Source: Pseudofabraea citricarpa
Taxonomy: Eukaryota > Ascomycota > Leotiomycetes > Helotiales > Dermateaceae
DNA length: 64,000 nucleotides
Assembly: GCA_029641185.1 (NCBI GenBank)
Contig: JAPWGK010000001.1
Coordinates: 1,128,501 to 1,192,500 of the forward strand
Direction: 5' to 3'
The notes under the pieces are model-generated. The model was not told where the DNA came from. It made no database searches and saw nothing but the letters and a program-made list of their open reading frames with translations. Made by a program: the position numbers and the translations under genes. This document shows, piece by piece, positions 1 through 10,425 of this stretch; positions within the stretch are counted from its first letter, which is position 1; each line of letters starts with the position of its first letter.

Positions 1-68
1 AGGATAAGACTGGAGACTGTTTCCAAACTTGGGGTAGCAAACCTCTTTTCTTTCACTTTAACAGAATA

Positions 69-1636
69 ATGGCACTCACAGTAAGTGAAGGCTAATGATG
101 ACGACTCGATATGCTAATACGATTGCAGTTACGGTTCAGAGGAAAGCATCGAGAGCATCGAAATAGCTGGCATATACGATTCGAAACCCTTGCACAGTCT
201 CTAAGCAAAGCATGGAAGGGTGTGAAGTGCAAGAAGACCCGATATGAGACCACAATAGATGACCATGGCTGTTTCACCTTATTCGACTTGCCACATCGAT
301 GTACAAATCGCAAAGTCCTCGCGATTCGCAAACCTGTCTTACAGAATGCTTCGAGGGTAAGCCTCCTGGGCTTCCGGTCCTGTGAACTGTTGAGTCCAAC
401 TCCAGCAACTGGCTTCTACCTCGATCAACCATACCCTCTGTATTGGGATATCGCTAAGCATCTTCGACCGGACTCAATTCTACAGGCTATCTGCCAGATC
501 GTAGATATTTCGGAGGGCACTCTGGCTATCACTGCGCATCCGTCTCGCCAGAATGTTGCCAGACTGTATGAATTCCGAGTTAAAGGACTTGATGAGGACT
601 TGCATCTAGTTCTACCAACATCCTGCAGGTTGTCATACATCTCTTGCCTGGAAGATTTGGAACATGAGAAGTCAAGCCCTGGACTCTCTTGGTTACTTGC
701 GTATATGCCAACGTGGAGTAAGTTAAGCTACTTCACATAAGGGTCGATATATACTAATCAAACACGTCAGCACATGCAACAATACTTAACTCTGACGCAG
801 AAAACCTCATTAGATATTTGTTACCTTTCGGGGTTTTTCCTGATACCGTTCAGTTTCTCGGTATATGCTTTTGGGCGTGGAAGTGCGTTATTGACGAGCT
901 CAGCAAGGACCATGACTACTTCAGATATATTGAGCTCTGTGTGGAAGTCCTCCTCGACATCACGACACCCTCAGAAGGAGATTTCATCGCCAATACTGAC
1001 CTAACCGACGAGATAAAGCTCGAAGAAAGCAAGCAGATCATCCTAGCACTCCATGAAATCATCAGCATAACACACGTACACAAGTATAATGAGGACTCTG
1101 GTGAAGCATGGAAAGTAGATTTCTGGCTCGAGATCCTAACCATCATCCAAGCTCTGCGAGTAGAGCAATCTTCTTTTCAACAACCCTTCAGTATGAAAGA
1201 GATCCTCGAAATCCGACTCCTCTCTATATCAATAAGACCCTTAATGGTTCTCGTCCGCGCGAGTCTTGGTCTACCCACAGCATTGAACATCTTAACCTCG
1301 CCGCGATTAAGACAAGTTCAGATTCTGACCCAAGCCGTCATGTACCTACAATGGGATTTAGTACATGAGAATTGCGAGGAAGAAGACGACGTGTTAAATA
1401 TGATGGAACTCCTTGTCCAACGTGGAAGCAACAAAGAGGGTGCGGTTAAGGAGACGCTGGCGGCTCATAACGATATCATGCATTCTTTACTCTGTCTATT
1501 GCAGCTTGAGTTGGGTGCGGTAAACGACACGAATATGGATACGAACGCTGGGGGCGGGGATGTTGAGCGGTGGAAGGAGTATTTTGAGGTGCTTGTCTCG
1601 TTCTGTGGAGAAATGGCTCGGGGTCTGTTGGATTGA
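69..1636 (+). CDS. Hypothetical protein, three exons, 5' end uncertain
   Basis: I do not recognise this protein. The model joins 69-80, 129-717 and 771-1636 (488 aa). The introns have GTAAGT donors and nearby CTAAT-type branch sites, and the frames join exactly. The first exon encodes only M-A-L-T. Because a TTTAACAG acceptor-like string lies just before it (ends at 64), this exon could be internal and the true start could lie outside the window. The N-terminal third is basic with scattered Cys and His. The second half (from about residue 205) is helical and acidic in places, with repeated Leu/Ile-rich helices that suggest an alpha-helical repeat fold, but no family signature is visible. There is no signal peptide or clear membrane segment. 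It ends 438 bases before the convergent SNU13 stop codon. Confidence 0.55.
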
Positions 1637-2074
1637 TGCAAATAACATGCCTCGTGTATGCTGTGTAGCAGATGCCTCATACCCAAACGAAATAGAAGCA
1701 GCCATAATCGCAAAGATGACTGCATGTCTCAAGCGCAGAGTATTTGGCATGCATTTCTGTCAGCATTGAACTACACATCTCAAATTCTGAAGAGTATGTT
1801 TTCATGTTTTAGTCAGGGATTGACTAAAAGCCAGAGGGATACAGGCTATCATTCGTGTTGACAGTATTGAGTTAGATTCCTAGGTTTATATCAGGTAGCT
1901 GAAGAAATTCTTATTTTGTCTTTTGACCCGAATTTTTGTCAGCGTGTAAAGCGAAGATTTGAGAACTCTGTTGTAATTCGATTGCTACTCGATCAACGGT
2001 CACCTCCCTATCTACTCTAGGTATCAGATTCAACCGAGAAACCTAGGACTATGTCTCATGCATTTTCCAGCAAT
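1637..2074. other. Convergent intergenic region
   Basis: This is the 3' flank of the unknown gene and of SNU13, which point toward each other. It is moderately AT-rich and I see no gene or repeat in it. It presumably holds both 3' untranslated regions. Confidence 0.6.
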
Positions 2075-2674
2075 TTAGATCATGAGTCTCTCAACCTTGT
2101 CCTTCAAACTTCTAATCTGGTTCATCAGGTCACTGGCTTCGTTGGTGGTAATGCCTAATATTTAGGTTAATATTATTCAAAATTGAAATGCTACGCATAT
2201 AGAAAAGGAATTTACTTACTAGCAGCAATGACGCTTCTAGATACACCACAAGCTCTTCCTAGGGCTGATTTCGAAGGAACATAAACGTAAGGCACGCTGT
2301 ACTAAAATTAGCATTTGTCCCAAATTTCAATAAATATATAATACTGACTTCTTATCCTCGGCCAGAAGAGGCAAATGAAGTAGGATAGCAAGAGGGGCGG
2401 TATCGGCGGCGAGAATGACAATCTCAGAAATACCACGGTTGAGAGTCTTGGTGGCCTGGAAACTGGTTAGCTTCCTATAATCGTGCGGGTGTTATCCATG
2501 ATGTACCTCGTTCGCACCCTTCTTAATTTGTCTGCTGTGCGATGCTTGCTGGACAAGATCCAAGATCTCCTGGGTGAGGGCTGATGTTCTGCGTTAGTGA
2601 ATGTATTTGATCTAAGATTCGACGTCCTTACCTGCATCAGCAATAGGCCATGCGGCTCCTTGTTCTTCGGCCAT
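2075..2674 (-). CDS. SNU13: SNU13 / 15.5K, U4/U6.U5 tri-snRNP and box C/D snoRNP protein
   Basis: The gene has five exons on the minus strand: 2632-2674, 2507-2580, 2349-2455, 2220-2296 and 2075-2154. They encode 126 aa, the same length as yeast Snu13. The protein is an L7Ae/L30e/S12e/Gadd45 family member. Visible landmarks are [20 protein letters not shown] near the N-terminus, the RNA-contact stretch [14 protein letters not shown] (about residues 36-49), [19 protein letters not shown], and the SNU13-type C-terminal tail ending [10 protein letters not shown]. The family binds kink-turns in U4 snRNA and in C/D snoRNAs, so the product acts in pre-mRNA splicing and rRNA 2'-O-methylation in the nucleus. 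The ATG at 2674 gives the short M-A-E-E-Q start usual in filamentous fungi. The 5' flank holds another GTAAG-like string and may contain a UTR intron. The promoter faces that of the V-ATPase c gene. Confidence 0.95.
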
Positions 2675-3205
2675 CTTGATATTAAGTAAGTTCTGCGGAG
2701 GGTTAGCAAATGACTTGCCAGTGGTCGTAGAGGGTATGGGATTTGGGTAAAAGCTGCTTGCGCTCAGCTTGCAGACAATTCGCTCCAAATCCCAGCTCTG
2801 ACGGAATTGAAGTTCTACTTACTTTTACTTGTAAAGTGTCGGGTGTTGAGATCTAAAGATGGATGTAAAGTTGGCAGGGTTCCTTGCGTTGGCTCGCCCT
2901 GGAGTTGAATATTCTGAAGAGGATAAGAATAAAAGGCAGGATCGTCTTCGGTTTTCAAAGATAGCTTCGACGCCAAATAAAATTTTAAGGTTAGCCGCTA
3001 ACCAGAAACCTCGAAGCTCGTATATCACGTGAACGCTAAACTAGCACCTGGGAAACCTCTCCTCTCGAATGCTCGTCGTCACGACAGCTTTTGCATCTAC
3101 CCAAGCCAAACGCCATCAACAACAGCTCAATCGTCAAACAGAAAGCTTTCTTTGAGCTTCATAACAACCTCCCATATCAGCACTCATTCACAAAAGACCG
3201 CAACC
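2675..3205. promoter_or_regulatory. Divergent promoter region SNU13 / V-ATPase c
   Basis: These 531 bases separate two head-to-head housekeeping genes, so both promoters and 5' UTRs must lie here. The part next to the V-ATPase gene is CA/CT-rich, as is common in fungal 5' UTRs. I could not assign specific sites. Confidence 0.6.
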
Positions 3206-4027
3206 ATGTCTGATCTCTGGTAAGCAAGCTCAACCTCGATCCCCTTTGCCTCGAGACCACCTCTCAAGATAAGCTTGATGTGGGCTTCAGTGCAGGGCTG
3301 GCGCATCGCACCTGGTTTCTGTATTCTCTGTTTAAAGGCTGACCATGAATGATTTTAGCCCCGTCTATGCGGTTAGTACCTCTATTCCTCGATCGAGCTC
3401 GAATCGCGGCTACGAAATGGACCGAGCGTGATATCGGAACCATCAAATACTCAATACTGACTTACCGTAGCCATTCTTCGGTGCCATGGGATGCACATCC
3501 GCCATCGTCTTCACCTGCTTCGGTGCCGCGTATGGAACTGCCAAGTCCGGTGTTGGAATCTCAGCCATGGGTGTTCTCCGACCTGACTTGATTGTCAAGA
3601 GTGCGTTACTCGATGGGTTCATAGAAAGCGATTCACTGACCGTCATCTAGACATCGTTCCTGTCATTATGGCTGGTATTATTGGTATCTACGGTCTCGTC
3701 GTTTCAGTCTTGATCTCCGACGGACTCAAGCAGGAGTTGCCATTATACACTGGCTTCATCCAGTTGGGTGCTGGTCTCAGTGTTGGTTTGGCTGGTCTTG
3801 CTGCAGGATTTGCCATCGGTATCGTCGGTGACGCTGGTGTCCGTGGTACCGCTCAGCAACCTAGGCTCTTCGTCGGCATGATTCTCATTCTTATTTTCGC
3901 AGAAGTCTTGGGTAAGAAATGCATCTATGTTCGGTTCTTGGCACCCACTAACGCGTAAGCAGGTCTTTACGGTTTGATTGTAGCACTTTTGATGAACTCA
4001 AAGGCTACCTTGGACGTATCTTGTTAA
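3206..4027 (+). CDS. VMA3: V-ATPase V0 proteolipid subunit c
   Basis: Exons 3206-3219, 3359-3371, 3471-3600, 3651-3911 and 3963-4027 join in frame to a 160-aa protein, the same length as yeast Vma3. It is the c subunit of the V0 proton-conducting ring of the vacuolar/endosomal H+-ATPase. The sequence starts [17 protein letters not shown] and contains four hydrophobic helices rich in Gly and Ala, including the helix 2-3 region ending ALYT-like [13 protein letters not shown]. The essential proton-binding Glu lies in helix 4 ([12 protein letters not shown]). The C-terminus is ATLDVSC. Two very small exons (14 and 13 nt) near the start are easily missed by gene finders; without them the product lacks its first eight or so residues and begins inside the first helix. 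The reading frame across every junction supports the model. Confidence 0.96.
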
Positions 4028-7000
4028 ACACTCGATGCAAATGAAAGAGAGCCCATGACAAACCGCATATCCTCGAATATGCACTCTCTTCTGTGACTTA
4101 TTGTGAATACTGGTAATGGGGATGGCTTATGGTGAACTGGAGGGTACTGCTGAGGAAGATTATGTCTGGAGCCGCGTGGGATCATTGAAAACATGTGTAT
4201 TGTTGATTGTTTCACCACCAAATTTGGCGTTCTCTATGCATAGATAGAAGATGGCTGTGAAAGTGGCCAAAGTGGCCGTGTATGCTAGCGTTTTTTCTTA
4301 TGGAATGTACTATCAAGTTACTGACTAAGATGATACACAAAACTCCAGTGATCGCTGTTTGTGGATCTTGTCAGTACAAAGCAGGAGCATTGTTTTGCGC
4401 CATGACATGCAGCTATTTCAGATGAAAATCATCTGATCAACTATTAAGTTGTCAAAGAACAAGTAATCACAGCAACATGGGATATATGTATCCATGCAAC
4501 TGGCTTAGTACGACGAGGCTAAGGGTCTGTAAGTCAGCCTTAGGATATCTTATCATCGGTATGAGACTCTAAATGGCATTGAACTACCGTTCACTCGACC
4601 CGGGCCGATGAAGCGAATCGTTAGGAGGAGAACCCGATAACCCCCGCTTTTTGCCCTATCCTTACATCAGCAAATATTCAGGTCAGCAACATCTTGCTTA
4701 CGTCTCAAGAGTCTTTGCAGAACTGCCATCTGCACCTTAGTCCACGCTATCCAGATATCCAGACAAATCACCATGCGTATTCCCTATGTGTCTGATCCTC
4801 CACCGACGAGCCCGCCGAGTACCTCGACCTCTCTGACCCCTCAATCCTGTACTCCTATACTCCAGCTATAGCAGATAACTAGAACAATTTTCTGGGGAGG
4901 TAATTGAGACCTGTTTGGTTCTCTTTACTGCCAATTTCGTGGGCATTTGCTGGTGACAAGAGCCTTGAACACAGTCTGGTCTTTCGTTACATTGATGGTT
5001 CACCTGTGTACCAATGGCTTAAGTAAATTTCTTTTCAAACAGCATTATTTGGAAACTTGATGCCGGCTACGACGTACATAAGGAAGATCTCAGCCCTACA
5101 AACTTGGCATATGCAAGGTAGCCATTGGCTAGATAGAGCTGAGTGACAAATCATAGGCGTGGAAGACGATTATCTTAGTTGTCCCATTCTCAAAGCTTCG
5201 TTCTGGTGTTTTCCCCCTTTGATTTTCATCTTGGTATTGTTTCACAGGTTCGTGGTTTGAGTTCAAGAGCTCGAACGGATTTAAGGTCCATTGCAGCAAG
5301 AGTGCTGGAGTAGGACAACCAGGCGATTCGTCAACCCAAAGCCACGAGGCGTAGTAAATGAGGGAAAATGGGCACCAGCTAGACATATTTTTGTCACTTT
5401 ACAGTAAGGTGTTGTGCAGGGCGAGTGGCTTATTCTTGGCATTTGCACCTCACGCAGAGCAATGGGGGTGGCAGTCGAAAGCCACATGGCTCCAGGATTC
5501 TCTCGGTCCATGCGGGGTGTGATGTGCTTGGGAACTGGAAGGCTTTGGGCTGTGAAACGTTACAAAGTCGCCATCATCTATACTATTTCCTCTGCCCTTT
5601 CAACCCGTCATTGGTAGTGTCATTCCTCGACAGAGGAAGTGGTCTGTAAGTAGAGTCATACCATCAATGGCGGCGGCGGAGTCGCCGTCTCTTCGTTTTC
5701 CACCATTGCATTGACACTGCCTTTCCCCGTATTTCCCTTCGTGTCTCCTGTATCCTGTAATATCTAGGTCCAGCAGATTGCTGGCACATGTTAAGCTGCA
5801 GCCTTGAACTAACTCAATTAGGACATTCAAGAAGGCCTATCACAGCAGGCTCTGACAACCGACGAGAATCGGCTTGGCATCTTGTTCCCCACTAGCGAGC
5901 AAGGGACTTTGCATCTCCTGCATAAGCTACACCTCTTATCTGGACCCGTCCCTAAACCGACCTGGCTCACAGCTCCGAGAGCGTTGGCCGACCGGTGAGC
6001 TAGATTGATGCTGGGAATTCCGGTGCAATATCATGGGGAATCGACAGGGTGCCCGTGTATTCCGCTGCTCGTTTTCTGCCTCTCTGCAGCTTGCCCCTCG
6101 ATTCGGAGCCGAGCTAAGCGATCTTGGTCGTCCCCTACGCACCGTGCTTGCCATGCACCTCATGGTATTTCCAGAACGATAAGATGCCGAACTGACGGAC
6201 AGGGCTTAGAGGGAAATACGATATTCACTTCACCGTCTTCTCCACAGAGGTCTTCTGTGCTTGCAGGCTTCGCGTGCATCGCCACGGACTTGCAGGAGCA
6301 AAAGCCAATGTGTGAGAGACACTCACCAGCAAACATCTCACGCACGTACTCACTCATACTTTCTTACAAGCACGACAGCCTCTTCCCGTCTCCTCCGTCT
6401 CCCCCATTTACTCGTCCCTTCTAGAAAGAAAAAGAAAGAAAGCACGGCATAGTCTCACGCCCCTCATCCTCGGTAGCGAAATATTCCAAATACTGCTTGG
6501 TTGCTTGCTGCAGTACCTAGGTAGTGATCAGATGCTTGCCTCGCCGGCTGTGCCACGGGCAAATTTTAAGATTTCCCTAGATCTCGAGGCTATTTCGGTC
6601 CGGCATCTTGGGTACTGCGCGGTTGCCTGCTTTACTGGTGGGGATGAATAGTTCCGCGTATGGCATAGTATGTGGAGGCACTTGACTTGGACTGTACATG
6701 TAGATGTACAGTACTTGAGTTTACCGGGTCGAGGGTTCGAGCGTTAGGCCCAGGGCTGGTTGGTTTAATCGACATGGGTTGATGGTATTCCTGGAATCAT
6801 GGGGATGGGGATTGGATATTATGCCCGAGTAGGAAACTCGAGGTCTTGCGTATCTGGTTTATCATACTGTCAGAGCTATGCATGTGCATGAACTGCGCTA
6901 CGTTGACTGACACCAGCAGATCTACCTGCTTCGAATTTCCTTCGAGAATCTCAATACACGTGCATAGTGATTGGCATTCTATGTGGTGCTCGCTTCGTTG

Positions 7001-8299
7001 ATCATGTATCAAGCTTGATATTCGACCATCATGTCGCTCAAAGACCAGAAGCAGCAAAGCATTTATCCCTGGATTCTGCCAGTTGAGAAGAGTGATACAG
7101 AAAACCCCCTCGAATAACCCAGAGAAACAATAAATAGAAAAACCTCGTGTAGAAATACGATTCTCAGTATCTCAGCTGAACATGTCTATGGATAACGAAC
7201 AAATGTACCCATACTTCTCTCACGGGGTCAGCCTATGTATAGGTACCTAGGTACCTGTACTACTCTAAGGTCTCAGATATGCATATACAGCCCCATGCAC
7301 CCCTCCCACCACTTTCGATTTCTTGGGTTCCCAGCGAGGCGTCTAGCGGTAAAGAAAGAAGAAAGAAAAAAAAAAGAAGAGAAAAACCCAATATCGTTCG
7401 TTCAGCTCCGTTAGGCTGGGAGCCAGTCAATGAATGACGAGCAAGCAGTCAGCATGCACAAGTGAAAGTAAGGTAACAAGAGAACAAGACACAAGCATTT
7501 GCTCATCCTCTGCCTCCCATACGACACTGCATTTGATCGGACACGAGGACGAAGGCGGAACATCAGCAGGTGGGGGATTCGGCAGAAGCGAGAGGTGTCA
7601 GCAACACAAAGCGACAGCCAGGCGACATGTAAGCAGACCCAAATTTGCTGGCTGCGCTTTACATAAGACAACCTACGACCCTGGCTCCATCGTGAATGGC
7701 GGGGATCCCTGCTCGCGACTCCTGACTGGCTGTCGCATTTGCCAGTTTAGGAAAGGTTGGGATATGGCGACAGCGGCACGGTACTGCACTATCCTGTACG
7801 CTCTCGTTGCAGATGCAAATGAGCATTGGCGGTCTGTTTTGCTGCTCTCTCGTCGTCAAGGGTTCATACCTTATCCTCTTCAAGAGATCTACCTTAATTC
7901 CGCACTATCTCTTTCGGGCGAGAACTACTGTAAAAAGCGAAGGGTCTCTTCGGAAGCATCCACGCTTTCTGACCTGCACACTCGAGATGATTCTCAAATT
8001 ATATCACCGTTGCTGCTCCACATCTCCATGCTCAAGGGTCATTGAACCCAGCCCTGCTACCTCTCCGAGAAGTTACAAAGTCGACCTTAATAAGTTACGT
8101 TAAACCCCCATCTGCCATCTGCTCCGTCACCCTCTTTTAGTGGCAAGGCACTGGCCGTACACGAGAAGCCTTCAACCTTCAGCCTTATTAAAAGGAACCC
8201 CATCTTCTCCAGAAAACCCTTCACGCATTCTTGCAACGCTCTTCTCAATCACTCAGCCATCCTGCCGAGTATTATTCCTGGTCGTCTTCCTTGTTCATA
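4028..8299. other. Long gene-poor tract upstream of bZIP gene
   Basis: I could not support a conserved gene across these 4.3 kb. Several open frames exist (for example 6005-6424 plus and 7434-8045 plus), but they have low-complexity, Ser/Arg/Cys-rich translations typical of chance frames. The tract holds a short CMD-like coding relic near 4772, two copies of the palindrome TACCTAGGTA (6514 and 7244), one TACAGTAC (6707), and a purine run GAAAGAAGAAAG-type at about 7352-7384. The last 250 bases before the bZIP start are C/T-rich and contain a TATA-like TTATTAAAAGG at about 8185. It may be an extended regulatory region, a long 5' UTR or non-coding RNA. Confidence 0.5.
4772..4870 (+). pseudogene. 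Possible relic of a carboxymuconolactone decarboxylase-like gene N-terminus
   Basis: An ATG here opens with MRIPYVSDPPPTS. This resembles the start shared by many fungal carboxymuconolactone decarboxylase/alkylhydroperoxidase-like proteins, which I recall as MRIPYV-x-x-PPPT. The frame then runs into unrelated Ser/Thr/Pro sequence and stops after about 32 codons, and I see no AhpD-like core (EWxHH-type) downstream. The match is short and from memory, so a chance resemblance is quite possible. Confidence 0.22.
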
Positions 8300-9077
8300 A
8301 TGTCCGTTGCTCCATATCACGACGTCTCTTTGGAGAGCAATTCATACTTCCCACATACTGAAGGGACTCCTGGGTTATACGATGGCAGTACATCTAGCGA
8401 TTCTTCAGCCAGTTCACCACTCAACACACAAGTTTGTTCCCAGCCTATCTCTCATATGCATGTGTAGTTAATAACTTTTGCAGCAGAGTTACGATCAGAT
8501 ATACGGAAATGCCTACGCCCCATATCCCCAATATCCCACATTCCCCTACCAATACCCAGGAGACGGACTTGCGCCTGTGGGTCTTATACCTGTAGAACTC
8601 GATATTGAAGGGATATACGAGGACCACGATCGCAGAAGGAAGAAGCACCTCAATGGCAACGAGAAGGTCGTTTCTTCACATGTACATTCAGTGTGTTGCT
8701 ACATATGTCAATTGCCAGCACTATACTGATTGTCTTAGCGTCGGCGAGCACAAAACCGAGCTTCTCAACGAGCATTTCGAGATCGAAAAGAGAAACACAT
8801 GAGAGAACTAGAGCTAAAGCTGAACGAGCTTGAAGGTCGCCACAATAATCTGACTCGATCGTACGAATCTCTACAAGTCGAATACTCGAGTGTCAAGGCA
8901 GAGTTGGACCGACTTCGGAAAGACAACAACACGCAGGAAGAAAAATCGTCAAGTAAGGCGTACCAGCCAATTGACAACGCTTGGGATGCTTCGAGAGACG
9001 AGATGATGGATCCAATGCTGTTCGATGTGTCCGCGTTTTGTTATGACCAAGACGATGACGATCAACACAAGGTCTAG
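8300..9077 (+). CDS. Small AP-1/Yap-like bZIP transcription factor
   Basis: Exons 8300-8431, 8484-8666 and 8739-9077 encode 217 aa. The third exon begins exactly at the basic region RRRAQNRASQRAFRDRKEKH, which carries the Yap/AP-1-type Q-NRxxQRAFRxRKE pattern. It is followed by a leucine zipper of four to five heptads (MRELELKLNELEGRHNNL...). The N-terminal 100 residues are rich in Tyr, Pro, Ser and Gln (YAPYPQYPTFPYQYPGD), suggestive of an activation region. The C-terminus is acidic (DQDDDDQHKV). It lacks the Cys-rich domains of redox-sensing Yap1. Its size and layout resemble small Yap-like regulators such as RsmA, but I cannot assign orthology. It stands alone after a 4.3-kb gene-poor tract. 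Confidence 0.9.
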
Positions 9078-10425
9078 GATTGAAGGAATTTCGGCGTTAA
9101 TAATAATCAGTTGATCCTGGGTGGAGTCTTTCTCTTTGTTCATATTGAAGTCGGAGCATTGGATAATGGAGCGAGCGTTCGAGGCGTGGCAGGCTTGCAG
9201 GTCCGACGGCACATATATGGGGTTTTGGTTCGGGCACGGTTTGTTCTGATATCCAAATGGCATACAATACAATGATCTCTTGCTTAAAGAGCACTATCTG
9301 GTCCTAGACTGGGTGCATCGAACTCAATTGTTGACTGACTGAGGGGTTTGGGGAAAATAAAAAAAGAAGCATGTTGAAGAGGGGCGAGGGGTTTCGGTCG
9401 GCTATGATCTTTCAGACGTCTGATAGGAGCGGATGACTGTTCTCCCTTTGGACCTTGGCGTTGCGAGAGCGCAACTAGCACAACTCGAATTGTAAATACC
9501 GTCTGCGCAATGCTTGTTTTTTGCTGGACCGCCTGACAACTGAGAATTTCCGGACGGACTTAAGATAAGAGTCTTATCCTAATGAATCTCGCCGGAGACA
9601 CAGGTAACAACAATGCGTACGGCGAGAGCCAGCATCACAGATCTCCTGGGAGGTTGGAGGGTTGGGACCCGCGGTCGGCGACTCTTGACTCGGACGAGTA
9701 CCACAATAGAACTGGGTTGAATCCCCACGTGGTGGTGGATTTGCTCTCCTCTCTCTGTACGCTCGGAGATGCTGATATCAGCCTTACCTCCCAGCAGATA
9801 TATTAAGAGATATCTTAGCACATATCTCAGCAGGAATTAAGAACGGACGTCCCTGAGCTGAAGAGGCGATCTGCCTGGCTCTGTCTCAGGAGTGTGTTGC
9901 ATCAACTTGCATGGAGCCAAGTGGTGCGCTCGGGAGACACAGATGAGGATGGATTGTCAAATCTGAGGACCGAAGCCTCGTCCGGGCAGAGGAGGATCGC
10001 AGGCTGATGGTTGCTGAGTAAGATGGTATTGCAGAAGGCTCGGGGCGACTTTGATGTACAACGGCCTCGACCCGGACGAAGAATGCAAGATGGCCATGAT
10101 TTGTCGCTGCTCCTTCGTGTGCTCCCAGCGCACCCGTGGTTACGTGTGAGCTTAGTGAGCACGTATCCGCTGAGCTTCCGAGACTCCATTCGTCGAGGTG
10201 AGTACGTGAGTCGGAGACCCTGGCGGGAGTTTGTTTGGGAGGCCAGGAAGCAGGAGGGAAAAAGCACCCCACTACCATGCCCACCTTAAAGTAGCGTGGC
10301 TCAACGACAGAACGTCACTTTCAAAGATTCTTTCTTCCCTCTACTCTTAAACCATCCATCAATCCACCTCCTGCATCTCAGGAATCTTCATCCCCCATAT
10401 CTCAATCTTCCATCACACCGCAATC
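9078..10425. other. Intergenic, bZIP to transketolase
   Basis: I see no gene in this stretch. The overlapping frames at 9886-10284 on both strands are mutually antisense and low in information. The last 130 bases are C/T-rich (about 10320-10425) and are probably the transketolase 5' UTR. Confidence 0.5.

Noticed and set aside
356..393. Extra intron in the first gene (GTAAGC donor)
   Set aside because: It would be 38 bases at most and breaks the reading frame.
6720..6760. Second tRNA-like string (GGGTTCGAGCG)
   Set aside because: T-stem halves do not pair and no clover-leaf can be drawn.
7434..8045. 203-aa plus-strand open frame
   Set aside because: Low-information Ser/Arg/Cys-rich translation, overlapped by frames on both strands, no conserved motif.
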